Shown: positions 50,775 through 60,400 of the stretch, one piece after another
Position numbering within the stretch: the stretch's first letter is position 1
How the letters are laid out: the number at the start of each line of letters is the position of its first letter
Source of the DNA: Gemmatimonadaceae bacterium
GTDB taxonomy: Bacteria > Gemmatimonadota > Gemmatimonadetes > Gemmatimonadales > Gemmatimonadaceae
Reading direction: 5' to 3'
NCBI GenBank assembly: GCA_020846935.1
Contig: JADLCY010000001.1
Span: 248,001-312,000 of the forward strand
Length of the DNA: 64,000 nt
The notes under the pieces: generated by a model
Database searches by the model: none
Seen by the model: only the letters and a program-made list of their open reading frames with translations
Told to the model about the DNA's origin: nothing
Position numbers and translations under genes: made by a program

Positions 50775-52280
50775 ATGCGCATGCGATCGTGGTACGTACT
50801 GGTTGTCACGCTCTACATAGTTTGTGCAACCGCCCTCGCCGCGAACAAGCTTCCATGGGTGGATGAAGCATGGTACGCCTCACCCGCGATCAACGCGCTG
50901 CGGACGGGCTCGTTCGGCACACCCAACTTCTGGATGATTGGCTTGCCTGGTGTGCGGTCGTACACCTACTGGGAGATGCCGGGTTTCATCATGTCTCTCG
51001 TTCCGTGGCTTGCCGTGTTTGGCACAAGCCTCGCCGCAGCTCGCGCGTTCACGATCGTGCTGGGCGGGGCTGTGCTTTTCGTTTGGGAGCGAACGCTTGC
51101 AGCAATGGGCTGGCCCGTCCCGGCCCGAGGCGTTGCGCTGCTGTTGATGGCAGCTGAGGATCTATTCCTGCTCGACGCTACCTACGCACGCTCGGACATG
51201 CTGAGCCTTCTGTTCATGGTGAGCGCGCTGTGCAGCTACGTCAGACTTCGGGAGGCAAACTTCCGGATGGCCTTGCTTGCCTCTCAGGCCTTCGCAGTGG
51301 CAGCGGGCCTTGTTCACCCGAATGCAGGGCTCCTTTCACTCGTCGCGCTTGCAGTTCTCGCGTGGCCAGACCGTCGGCGCTTTCGCCTCGATGTGGCTCC
51401 GCTGCTCATGCTTCCCTACGTGATTGGCGCTCTTCTCTGGGGGGCGTACATAAGCCAGGCCCCGGAGCTGTGGATTGCACAGCTGTCCCGCAACTCCGCG
51501 AACCGCTTCCTTGGCAATGTCAACCCGATTGCGGTGGTCATCGACGAGGTGGTCAAGCGCTACCTGACTGCCTTCGGCTGGGGGCCGCACACAGCTGGCA
51601 CGCCTCGACTCGTCGCATTGAAGGGCATTGTGCTCGCACTTTGGGTCGCCGGTGTCGTCGGATGCTGCGGTTCCGCCGCCATTCGAAAAGACGTGTGGGT
51701 GCGTCGCCTGTTGCTTGTGCTGCTCGCTTCGTTCTTGTTCTTTGCCTTCTTCGAGAACAAGCATACGACGTACTACCTGATCTGGTTCGTTCCGACGTAC
51801 AGTGCACTCGCAGGTCGATGGGTCCATGTGTTCAGTTCTCAGGGCGGTTGGAGGCGCTCGCTCGCAGTCTCGCTCTGTCTGGGCGCGTTGGCAGTCTCCC
51901 TCGCTGCGGCCGCGCAGAAGACCCGCCGGCACTTGGGCATGCAGCAGTACTGGCAGGTGGTGGAGCACCTGCGCACGCGATCAGCTTTGGGGCCGATCGC
52001 GGCATCCGTGGAGTTCGGGTTCGCGCTCGGCTTTGGCCCCGGGGCCTTGGTGGACGATATCAGTCTTGGGACCTGGTCTCGAATAGGGCCGCGCACGGTT
52101 GTGGTCGGGCTCCGGTACGACGAGTACATGCCAATTCCCAAGGTGCCGATATCGCAGGACGTACATGAGGCTGCGGCGTGGCTGCGTTCGGACTGCGTGA
52201 TAGGAATGCGAAACAGTGATTACCGGGTGTACCACTGCCCGGAGCGTGTCCTTCCATCACGAGATGGGCCGATCCCTTAG
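50775..52280 (+). CDS. GT39-like membrane glycosyltransferase with atypical composition
   Basis: A 501-aa polytopic protein with about 10 hydrophobic segments and the GT-C loop PWVDEAWYASPAI after the first helix (Asp-Glu acidic pair). ATYARSDMLSLLF fits the second periplasmic-loop motif. Its codon use is visibly less GC-biased than the flanking genes (more TTG, CTT, GCA and AAC/AAG variety), suggesting later acquisition. The decayed IS21 element lies directly after its stop. The ATG at 50775 precedes the first helix. Confidence 0.75.
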   Translation: MRMRSWYVLVVTLYIVCATALAANKLPWVDEAWYASPAINALRTGSFGTPNFWMIGLPGVRSYTYWEMPGFIMSLVPWLAVFGTSLAAARAFTIVLGGAVLFVWERTLAAMGWPVPARGVALLLMAAEDLFLLDATYARSDMLSLLFMVSALCSYVRLREANFRMALLASQAFAVAAGLVHPNAGLLSLVALAVLAWPDRRRFRLDVAPLLMLPYVIGALLWGAYISQAPELWIAQLSRNSANRFLGNVNPIAVVIDEVVKRYLTAFGWGPHTAGTPRLVALKGIVLALWVAGVVGCCGSAAIRKDVWVRRLLLVLLASFLFFAFFENKHTTYYLIWFVPTYSALAGRWVHVFSSQGGWRRSLAVSLCLGALAVSLAAAAQKTRRHLGMQQYWQVVEHLRTRSALGPIAASVEFGFALGFGPGALVDDISLGTWSRIGPRTVVVGLRYDEYMPIPKVPISQDVHEAAAWLRSDCVIGMRNSDYRVYHCPERVLPSRDGPIP

Positions 52281-52290
52281 GCGTGGATCC

Positions 52291-53089
52291 TTACAGGAAC
52301 CCATTGACGAGGCCCTCCGGGTTGGGGTGAGGGGGCGGGGCGCTCTGGTGTCCCGAGTAGCGCGCCCAGTTCCCGCAGCCGGTAGCCTCCAGGATCGCCG
52401 TGGTGAGGATCTCGTCCCCGGCGAAGATGGCGGGCCAGTCGCGCACATGCTTGTTCGATGTCAGGACGATGCTACCCTTCTCGTAGCGGGCGGACACGAG
52501 CCGGAAGAAGCGGTTCGCCTCCGCGTGGTCGAGGGGCCGGAAGCCACTTCGTTGATGATCAGCCGCGCACAGTTGAAATAGCGCTTGGCTCGGAGCCGCG
52601 CCGGTGGAATCGCCGCGTCGGCCTTGAGCACATGCATCAGGTCATCGAGGATGAAGTGAGCCACCGAGAAGCCGTTCTTGATGGCCTTCACGCCTAACGC
52701 GGTCGGCAGGTGGCTCTTCCCGACGCCGGGCGGCCCGAGAAACAGGACGGTCGACTTCTCGCGGAGATAGCTGCACGTGGCCAGGGCGTCGATCTGGCGC
52801 CAATCGGCCCGCGGCTGGAAGGTCCAGTCGAAGTCCTCCAGCGCCTTGCCCGGCGGCAGCCCCGAGAGCTTGAGCATGGTCGTGACGCGCCGCTCGTCCT
52901 TCCGTTCGATCTGGCGTGTCAGGATCAGGTCGAGGAAGGGAGCGAGGTGAGCTGCTCGCGCGTGGCTGCTTCGACGAGTTCGGGCAGGCAGCTCGCCGGA
53001 TAGTCGAGGCCCACGGTGTCGAGTTTCGCGGCCAGTGGGTCGAGCGTGACGGTGGGCGCGGCGTCCTGGCGTCGGCGCGGGGACGTCAT
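52291..53089 (-). pseudogene. istB: istB ATP-binding helper of IS21 family, two frameshifts
   Basis: Three pieces of one IstB protein lie in different frames. The N-terminal part starts at 53089 (MTSPRRRQDAAPTVTLD, then LPELVEAATREQL) and is shifted near 52940. The central part has KLSGLPPGKALEDFDWTF, the Walker A loop GPPGVGKSHL and LIINEV. It is shifted again near 52510 into a C-terminal part with SARYEKGSIVLTSNKHVRDW, ending at 52291. IstB is the AAA+ helper for IS21 transposition. The breaks make it inactive unless sequencing errors are responsible. Confidence 0.82.
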
Positions 53090-53799
53090 CGGCACCCCCC
53101 CTCAAACAGGGTGATGTACTCGTGCAACGGGCGGGCGATTGGCCGCGTTTCGGGGAGCGCGGCTAGCTGCAAGCGAGCCCGGACGCCTAACGGCACCGGC
53201 GCTCGCCCCGTGTCGGTCGAGGGGCCTTCGTAGTGGGTGGGATCGAGCACGAGGCGGCGCGTCGTGCGTCGCGGATGCCGCGCACTGTCCGCGCCGTCGG
53301 CCAGGAGCACGACCGCCTGCGCGGTGCCGCCGGGCGTCTCGACCCGGTGGATCGCCTGCATCGGCGCCTGCCGAAAGGTCCGCTGCAGGTAGCGGCGCAC
53401 CGCTTGATAGCTGCCGTGAAAGCCATACTCCCGCACGAGGATATCGTGCACCAGCTGCGCCCGGATCCGGCGGACCGTCCCCGGCGTCACGCGCGCTTCC
53501 CCGAGACGCGTCAGCACCCGGTGCACCATCCCCTCCCACCCATCCATCACACTGGCTCGCTCCTGGCGTCCATCCGGCGCATCGAGCGGCCGGCCCAGCC
53601 GATACCGCAGGGTCGACTCATCGACCCCCAAGTGGCTCGCGATCTGTCGGACCGACACATCACGTGCTCCCTCCGTAACTTGGCCATCCAGCGCTCCGCC
53701 TCGCGAGTCGAGACGGAGAGGGCGTCGTCGCCGACGCCCCGTCAGGCCAGTGCGGGAATTGGGTGTGCACGCCTGCGGGAATTTGGTGTTCAGAGACAC
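53086..53799 (-). pseudogene. istA: istA transposase remnant with internal deletion
   Basis: A 237-residue frame joining the N-terminal HTH part of IstA (SVRQIASHLGVDESTLRYRL, YGFHGSYQAVRRYLQRTFR) directly to its extreme C-terminus (THYEGPSTDTG, ending LHEYITLFEGG). The roughly 250-residue DDE catalytic core is missing; full IstA is near 500 residues. Its end overlaps the istB start by 4 nt, as in intact elements. The true start lies somewhat inside the frame, since the first codons fall in the element's terminal repeats. Confidence 0.75.
53751..53798 (-). repeat. Terminal repeats of the IS21-type element
   Basis: TGCGGGAATT occurs at 53751-53760 and 53774-53783, 23 nt apart, just inside the terminal TGTCTCTG (minus strand, ending at 53798). 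Spaced internal copies near the end are typical transposase-binding sites of IS21 elements. Confidence 0.6.
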
Positions 53800-54105
53800 C
53801 CTCCCGGCGCCATGACATTGCGCGCACGGGCCTTACCTGGTGACTACCGCTTGCGGCGCTGCCCTTGCATCGCGGGGCCCCAGCGGGACCGTGTCGGAGG
53901 TGCCAGCTATTGCTTCGAGGTTGAACGGTGCCAGTATCCAGCGGCCGCCTCCCCCGGGGCGGTGGAATTCGGGCGGGTGACTGCGCGAGTCTCCTCGTCC
54001 TCGCCTCAGAGGTGTCTTCAACATTTGAGAGCGGAATCCTCGCCGGGATCAATGCTCGAGTGCTGGAGACACCTCCTGGATCCCAGCTGGTCCTGGAACG
54101 GCCCC
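53800..54105. other. Non-coding stretch between IS remnant and giant lipoprotein gene
   Basis: About 300 nt with only chance frames. It is downstream of the giant gene's stop, so it should contain that gene's terminator, but no hairpin with T tract is evident. No RNA gene seen. Confidence 0.4.
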
Positions 54106-57100
54106 TTAGGGTGCAATTACGACGTTGAGAACTCCTGCGTCGACAACGTTCCGGCTCACGCCCATCCCAGCACTTACTGCCGAGGCAGTTCCGGAGTGCC
54201 ATTGTGTACCCGACGGGTACGCTGCTCGGGTGGAGCCCACCATGGCCATGCTAGTCCATGAGGAGCTGCCAAGGGCCGCCTTGGTCCATGAAGCCAGACC
54301 TTCTCCTGTTGCAGTCGCGAACACACCGTACTGTCCGCGCGCAAGCACATTGTTCATCATTGCAAGGTTCTTCACGGCCCAGTTGCCGTTTGAGATGTCC
54401 ATAAGAAGGGCCGCGTTGTTGTTCCCGCCCTCGAAGACGTTGCCCCTGACGGTGAAGTCGTGATTCTCGGCGACAAAGATTATCAGCCGTCCATCGCCGT
54501 TGTAGGGCGCCACGTTGATCGGTTCAAACCAATTTTCGGCGATCTCGAACCTACGATTCGTTGAGTCCGTCGCGTACGTCTGCTGGTCGGCCCGGCCGGC
54601 GATGGAGAACCCAGCACCAACGTTTCGGACCAGATTGCGGCGAATCGTCCAGTCCGAAGTTCCACATCGCCTGCAAGCACCGTTCTGATTGGACGATTTG
54701 AGCACAAAGGCGTAGCCCACCTGCCCATCCGTCCACGAGCCTTCCAGGACGTTCTCTTCGACCAAGACGCGGGCGGATGCCTTTGTCTCAATGAGGTTCT
54801 TCACGTTCCACCCACCGCCCTTCCACCCAATGGGCTTTGCGATGTGATTTCGCCTTATCGTGACATCGCTCGTCACGTTGTTGGCGATCTTCGGATCGGC
54901 GCCGCCGAACATGATATTCTCGGACGCCGCCTTGAGCGTGTTGTTCTCGATGAGGATCGGGCCGCTCGAGTTCCAGCTGATCGAGCACTGGCTGTCGTAG
55001 CCCGACGCGTGAATCTCGTCGCACCAGGAATCGCGGATCGACTGGGCCGCACCGTTGAGCGTGAAACCGCGGCGGATGTGCGCACCCGGCCAGCCGTGGA
55101 CGTAGAGCGACTGGAAGGCGATGTCGTTCGGGAGCTCGGAGAGCTGGTTCTCGGTGCCGTTGCCGACCAGCACCAGGGACACCGGCGCGAGCGTCGTGAG
55201 GTTTGAGCTGGACGTGATCTCGAGTCCGTAGACCAGCGTGCGCACGGAGCGCGAGTTGAACTGGATCGCGGGCAGTACGTTGGTGGAGACCAGCTTGGCG
55301 ATGCCGGTGGCCAGCGACGGGCGCATGCGTCCCGACGGGACGGCGCCCGCGTTGCGGATCACGACCCAGCCGGCGTCGGTACGCGGCGGCACCGTGAAGT
55401 TGCCAGTGTGCGTCCCGGTGAGGCAAAGAACAGACCCACCCCGGGCAGCGTTGATCGCAGGCTGCAGGCCACCCGCTGGCACATGCACCGTGCAGGGCAG
55501 CGACGTGAGGTTCGACGGCACACTCGGCGTCACGCGCGGCAGGTGCGCCGACGCGACCGGCAACGGCGCCTGGACCGTGAGCGTCGCCGATCCGCTGACG
55601 CCGCTCGCCGTACCGATGATGTTGGCCGAGCCCTGCGACACGGCGCTCACAGCGCCCGTTGTCGCGTTGACCGTCGCGACTGCCGAGTTCGAGCTGCTGT
55701 AGCTCACCGCGATACCGGGGAGCACGTTGCCCTGGTTGTCCTTCACGATCGACGTTGCGGTCGTCGTCTGGCCAGCCGCGAGCGTGGGCGCCGCGAGACT
55801 CACCGTGAGTGACGCAGGCGTGGAGGCCGTCACCGACACGGACGCCGATCCCGATGCCGAGCCGCTGGTCGCCGAGATCGAGGCCGACCCCGTGCCGACG
55901 GCCGTGACCACACCGTTCGAGGCCACCGTAGCCACCGCGGTGTTGGAGCTGGACCAGGCGATAGGCCGACCGGTGAGCACCTTGCCGTTTGCGTCCTTCG
56001 TGACGGCGGTGCCCTGCGTGGTCTGGCCCACCTTGATCGACGACGCCGCAAGCGAAACGCTCACGCTGGCCACCGGAGCTGGTGCATTGTTCTGCACGGT
56101 AAAGCCGAGCGTGCCCGCGACGCCTGACGTGACGGCCGTGATGGTCGCGCTCCCGGCGGCGATCGCGGTGAGCTGCCCGCCTGACGAGACGGACAGGATG
56201 GTCGGCGCCGACGACGTCCAGGCGAACGGCCCCGTCGACACGGTGTCACCGCTGGCGTCGAGTGCAACCGCGGTCGCCGTCTGTGTATCGCCGACGTCCA
56301 TCTGGGTCGTGGGTGCGTCGACCACGACGCTCGCAATCACCGGTGCGCCCGACGTGACCTTGAAGAGCCTGAAGCCCATCTTGCCGCCGCTCGTCGCGCG
56401 GATGTTCGTGAGACCGGCCGAGACCGCGGTGACCAGGCCGGAGGTGTTCACGGTGGCGATGGTCGGCTTGTCACTCGACAGCCCGTAGCTGCGACCCGTG
56501 AGCACGTTGCCCGCGGAGTCGCGCAGCACCACCGTGGCTTGCGCAGTTGCGCCTGCCGTGGTCGTGGTAGGCGTCAGCGCCACCGTGACGCTCGCGACCG
56601 CTGCGGGCGCCGCCGCGTTGACGGTAATGGACGCGGCACCGGTGACACCACCGACCGACGCCATGATGGTGGCCGTGCCGCCTGAGACCGCGGAGATGAT
56701 GCCGCCGCCGTTGACGGAGGCGATCGTCGGATCCGAGCTGCTCCAGGTGAGCACAGGCGCGGCGACGGTATTTCCGTTGTCATCGGTGGCGACCGCCGCC
56801 GCCTGCGTGGTCTGGCCGACGTTGAGCGTGCCCGAGTTCAGGGTCACCGTGACCTGCGCGATGCCCGGCGCCGGTGGCGGATCGATCGTGAGCGTCGCGG
56901 TCGCTGACTTGCCTTCGGATGTGGCCGTAATGGTCGTCGTGCCCTCGGCAACGCCCGTGGCAACGCCGGTCACCGAAACCGTGGCGACCAAAGGATCCGA
57001 CGACGTCCAGCTGATGCTGCGGCCAGACAGGACGTTGCCGTCCGCGTCGCGGAGTACCGCAAAGAACGCCGGCTGGTCGCCGATGTCGGCGTTGAGGGAC

Positions 57101-58497
57101 GCGGGGCTGACGCTGATGGTCGCGACCGGCGCGGCACCAACGGTGACGAGGACGGTGCTCTGCAGCGCCCCGGCGCGAGCAGTGATCGTAGCCTGTCCCA
57201 GCGCAACACCACTCACGACACCGCTGGCGTTGACCGTGGCAATCGCGGCGTTGCTGCTCGACCAGGAGACCTGGATGCCGCTCATCGGACTGCCGTTCTG
57301 ATCGAGAACGCTGGCGGTCAGCGCCGCGGTCGTCCCGACACCGACGGCCGGTGCATCGGGCGTGATGTCAATCGAAGTCGCGGCGCGCTTGCTCACGACG
57401 ACCGGAATGGTCGCGGTCTTGCCGCCACTCAGCGCGATGATGTTGACGTTGCCGGCCACGATGCCAGTGACGCGCCCCGTCGACGTAACGGTCGCGATGG
57501 CCGGGTTGGAACTCTGCCAGGCGATGGTCGCGCCCGAAATGGTGTTGCCCGCCGAATCGCGCGCGGTGGCCGAGGCCTGCAGCACCTGTGCTTCGAGGAT
57601 GGAGCTGTCGGGAAGGGTGGCCTTGACCGACGTGACGGGCGGCGGACCGACGTTGACGCTCACGCTACCGCGCTTGGTGCCAGCAGCCGCCGAGATGATG
57701 GCGTAGCCGCGCGCCTTGCCGGTGACGAGGCCTTTGGAATTGACGGTAGCGACGGTGGTATTGGAGCTCGACCAGGCGAAGACCGCTTCGATGCGACGGC
57801 CGGTGGCGCTGCGCGCCGTGGCGGTGAGCTTGACCGTCGCGCCCGGGCTGATGGAGTTGACGGTTGGCGTTATGGAAATGGTCGCGATGTTCGCCGCCTG
57901 GACGCTGACCTTGGCCGTCGCGGTGGCGGCGCCGAGCTTCGCCGTGAGCGTCACCTCACCGGCTTCTACGCCTGTGACGGTTCCGTCGGCGGCCACCGTG
58001 GCGAGCGTGCTGTCGGACGTTTCCCAGGTGACTTCGCTGCCAGCGCCTGCGGTGCTGTCGCCCAGGCTTGCCTGCAGCGTGATGTCGTCACCGACGTTGA
58101 GGTTCACGGCGTCCGGGACGATCAGGAGCGGGGCCGGGCTGCCGTAGACGGTGACGGCCGACGTGTCGGCGTGGCCCGTGATGGTGGCGACGATCTGCAC
58201 GGAGCCCGCACCGATGGCCGTGACGAGGCCGGCGTTGGTCACGCTGGCCACTTCGGCGTTGGTGCTGCTCCAGGTGACGGCGGCCTGGCGTTCGGCGCCG
58301 AACTGGTTGGTGACGGTCGCGGTGTACTGGCGGGTGGTGCCGAACAGGATCGAATCCCGATCCGGTGTGAGGTTCACGGACAGACGGTCGCTGACGACCG
58401 GCGGTCCCTGGGGCGTCGCTCCGTCGTCCCCACCGCACGCGGCGACCAGGGCAAGACCGGCGACTCCGAGCAGCTTCCTCACGTATCCATTGTGCAT
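54106..58497 (-). CDS. Giant lipoprotein with eleven BIG2 repeats and a C-terminal beta-helix
   Basis: A 1,463-aa exported protein. The start at 58497 has GAGGAG 9 nt upstream and gives a lipoprotein signal with lipobox VAAC (Cys21). Eleven BIG2 Ig-like repeats of ~85 residues follow (about 35-1,060), each with a W-S-S/T core and a VTGV-AG-A-TI ending. From about 1,090 on is a right-handed parallel beta-helix, pectate-lyase-like (VHVPAGGLQPAINAA, then Asn- and Ile-rich turns such as IENNTLKAASENIMFGG and RRNLVRNVGAGFSI). It may bind or cleave a polysaccharide, or act as an adhesin on a long stalk. The gene ends in a lower-GC segment beside the IS21 remnant. Confidence 0.85.
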   Translation of the reverse strand: MHNGYVRKLLGVAGLALVAACGGDDGATPQGPPVVSDRLSVNLTPDRDSILFGTTRQYTATVTNQFGAERQAAVTWSSTNAEVASVTNAGLVTAIGAGSVQIVATITGHADTSAVTVYGSPAPLLIVPDAVNLNVGDDITLQASLGDSTAGAGSEVTWETSDSTLATVAADGTVTGVEAGEVTLTAKLGAATATAKVSVQAANIATISITPTVNSISPGATVKLTATARSATGRRIEAVFAWSSSNTTVATVNSKGLVTGKARGYAIISAAAGTKRGSVSVNVGPPPVTSVKATLPDSSILEAQVLQASATARDSAGNTISGATIAWQSSNPAIATVTSTGRVTGIVAGNVNIIALSGGKTATIPVVVSKRAATSIDITPDAPAVGVGTTAALTASVLDQNGSPMSGIQVSWSSSNAAIATVNASGVVSGVALGQATITARAGALQSTVLVTVGAAPVATISVSPASLNADIGDQPAFFAVLRDADGNVLSGRSISWTSSDPLVATVSVTGVATGVAEGTTTITATSEGKSATATLTIDPPPAPGIAQVTVTLNSGTLNVGQTTQAAAVATDDNGNTVAAPVLTWSSSDPTIASVNGGGIISAVSGGTATIMASVGGVTGAASITVNAAAPAAVASVTVALTPTTTTAGATAQATVVLRDSAGNVLTGRSYGLSSDKPTIATVNTSGLVTAVSAGLTNIRATSGGKMGFRLFKVTSGAPVIASVVVDAPTTQMDVGDTQTATAVALDASGDTVSTGPFAWTSSAPTILSVSSGGQLTAIAAGSATITAVTSGVAGTLGFTVQNNAPAPVASVSVSLAASSIKVGQTTQGTAVTKDANGKVLTGRPIAWSSSNTAVATVASNGVVTAVGTGSASISATSGSASGSASVSVTASTPASLTVSLAAPTLAAGQTTTATSIVKDNQGNVLPGIAVSYSSSNSAVATVNATTGAVSAVSQGSANIIGTASGVSGSATLTVQAPLPVASAHLPRVTPSVPSNLTSLPCTVHVPAGGLQPAINAARGGSVLCLTGTHTGNFTVPPRTDAGWVVIRNAGAVPSGRMRPSLATGIAKLVSTNVLPAIQFNSRSVRTLVYGLEITSSSNLTTLAPVSLVLVGNGTENQLSELPNDIAFQSLYVHGWPGAHIRRGFTLNGAAQSIRDSWCDEIHASGYDSQCSISWNSSGPILIENNTLKAASENIMFGGADPKIANNVTSDVTIRRNHIAKPIGWKGGGWNVKNLIETKASARVLVEENVLEGSWTDGQVGYAFVLKSSNQNGACRRCGTSDWTIRRNLVRNVGAGFSIAGRADQQTYATDSTNRRFEIAENWFEPINVAPYNGDGRLIIFVAENHDFTVRGNVFEGGNNNAALLMDISNGNWAVKNLAMMNNVLARGQYGVFATATGEGLASWTKAALGSSSWTSMAMVGSTRAAYPSGTQWHSGTASAVSAGMGVSRNVVDAGVLNVVIAP

Positions 58498-59313
58498 GTT
58501 GCGCTTCTCCTCGCGACTCCATGGGTTCGTTCGGCGGCCCAGCCGGCATGGCGCGTCGTCCTCACGCGCGGTAGCCCCGATTGGCTTTGCGTGCACCCGC
58601 CTTTCGACGGGGTTGCCCTTCTCGCGTCTCCGGATTCCGGAAAAGCGTTACTGCCGATGACTGTGTGCTCTTTGGGAGCAGGACTTCTCCGCCACCTCAC
58701 CGTGGTGAATGGACGAGCGCACCGTGCGCGCGTAACGCGCTCAACTCATTGTCAGCAATGAGCTTAGGGACCATCAACAACTTGACGAACATCACAGCGG
58801 GGATGTGCGACCTGCGGGACTTGCTTTGGTCGCGAGAGGTAGGACGGGGTAACGCGGCGGGAGAATATCGTTGTAACCCCCATGATGATGTGCCGTGGGT
58901 CACGATGTTGCGGGAAGTTTGCGTTTTTTTTTCACACGCGCGCTGCCTAACGAGAGTTCTCCACGACGCGCGGACGCACAACCTCTGAAGGACGACCCAC
59001 GCGAACCTCGGTCACGACCCGCGTGGCGAGCCGGACCATATGACCGAACCTAAGCGCGAAAAACGTGCGAGCCGCCCCGGTCGAGGCCGCGCCGCGCACG
59101 CACACCCTCCGATCGTGACCTGGAGCGTCCTCCGCGCGTTTCCGCTGGCGACCCCGACAGCACCCGCCCGCACCTCGCTACATTCCGGCACCGCCAACCA
59201 CGCCCTCGTCAGGCGACCCCGACCATTCCGGCCGCCCGGAAGCAGGCCATCCGGTGGCGGCGACGGAGCAGCAGCACCTCGAGGGCGAACATGCGCAACC
59301 GGCACCAGTCCCG
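58498..59313. other. Long intergenic region with inverted repeat and T tract
   Basis: About 800 nt between a minus-strand and a plus-strand gene, so both promoters should lie here. A perfect inverted repeat CTCATTG-TCAG-CAATGAG at 58745-58762 may be an operator. A nine-T run occurs near 58924. Composition is lower in GC than the genes. Short frames here have no recognisable content. An alternative GTG start for the next gene lies at 59254. Confidence 0.4.
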
Positions 59314-60399
59314 ATGACCGAACGACCGATCCGCGTCCTCCTCATCGGACCCTCGATGGCGATCACCGGTGGACAGTCGGTGATGATCCGGCAGGTGCTC
59401 GAACACGTCGGCGCGCGCCCCGAAGTCGACATCCGGTTCCAATGGATGAACTTCGCCGTCCCCTTCCCCGTGAACCGCGTGCCGGGGCTTCGGACGCTCG
59501 TTGCCTGGCTCGCCTACCTGCCAATCCTCATCGTACGTGCGCCGCGCTACGATGTGATCCACGCCTTCACCGCCGCCTACTGGGGCTACTACCTGTGGGT
59601 GCTGCCCGCGCTCGGCGCCGCGCGCCTCTTCGGGAAGAAGTTCATCCTGCACTACCACGATGGGCAGGCGAAACAGCACCTCGACGGCTGGCGGTGGGCG
59701 CGACCCACCATCAAGCGGGTCGACGCGCTCATCGTGCCGAGTGGGTTCCTCGTCGACGTCTTCGCGGCATACGGAATCCGAGCGCACGTGATCTTCAACG
59801 TCGTCGACACCGATCGATTCCGCTTCCGCCAGCGCTCGGCCATCTCCCCTCGGTTGCTCCACAATCGCGGGCACGAGCCACTCTACAACGTGCCCTGCGC
59901 GTTACGCGCGTTTCAGCGCATCCAGGCGACCTGGCCGAACGCGGAGCTGACCGTCGCGCACGACGGCCCCGAACGGGCCAATCTCGAGGCCCTCGCGCGA
60001 ACACTCGGGCTGCGCAACTGTCACTTCGTCGGCCGGGTGAAGTACGAAGACGGCCCCGCCGTCTACGACGCGGCCGACATTTACCTCACGACGCCGAACA
60101 TCGACAACATGCCGGTGAGCCTGCTCGAGGCGTCGGCCTCGGGGCTGCCGATCGTTGCGACGCGCGCGGGAGGTATCCCGTGGATCGTGACCGATGGAGA
60201 GTCGGCGCTCCTCGTTCCGCTCGACGACGATGCCGCCGCGGCAGAAGCCTGCCTGCGCTTGCTGGGCGAGCCGGCGCTGGTGGAGCGTCTGACCACCAAC
60301 GCGCGGGCCGCACTCCGGCCCTATGCAGGGGCGACCGTCGCGCAGGAGTGGGTGCGCGTGTACCGCGAGGTGCTCGCTGGGGACGCACTTCGTCCCTGA
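59314..60399 (+). CDS. Glycosyltransferase family 4
   Basis: A GT-B enzyme of about 361 aa. RVLLIGPSMAITGGQSVMIRQVLEH opens the fold, LHYHDGQAKQHL lies in the acceptor domain, and the nucleotide-sugar domain has VGRVKYEDGPAVYDAADIYLTTPNIDNMPVSLLEASASGLPIVAT with the family Glu. Start at 59314 (ATG) begins the first beta-strand; a GTG at 59254 would add 20 polar residues. It stands apart from the main locus. Its stop lies 1 nt before the convergent gene's stop, so the two transcripts meet without a terminator. Confidence 0.85.
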   Translation: MTERPIRVLLIGPSMAITGGQSVMIRQVLEHVGARPEVDIRFQWMNFAVPFPVNRVPGLRTLVAWLAYLPILIVRAPRYDVIHAFTAAYWGYYLWVLPALGAARLFGKKFILHYHDGQAKQHLDGWRWARPTIKRVDALIVPSGFLVDVFAAYGIRAHVIFNVVDTDRFRFRQRSAISPRLLHNRGHEPLYNVPCALRAFQRIQATWPNAELTVAHDGPERANLEALARTLGLRNCHFVGRVKYEDGPAVYDAADIYLTTPNIDNMPVSLLEASASGLPIVATRAGGIPWIVTDGESALLVPLDDDAAAAEACLRLLGEPALVERLTTNARAALRPYAGATVAQEWVRVYREVLAGDALRP

Positions 60400-60400
60400 A

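Larger units (their letters stand above)
52291..53798 (-). mobile_element. Degenerate IS21-family insertion sequence
   Basis: Remnant of an istA-istB element reading on the minus strand. The istA part has lost its catalytic centre and istB is frameshifted twice. The upstream end at 53798 starts TGTCTCTG and is followed inward by repeated TGCGGGAATT words, as expected for IS21 multiple terminal repeats. The other end, near the glycosyltransferase stop at 52280, was not found, nor was a target duplication. Confidence 0.75.
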
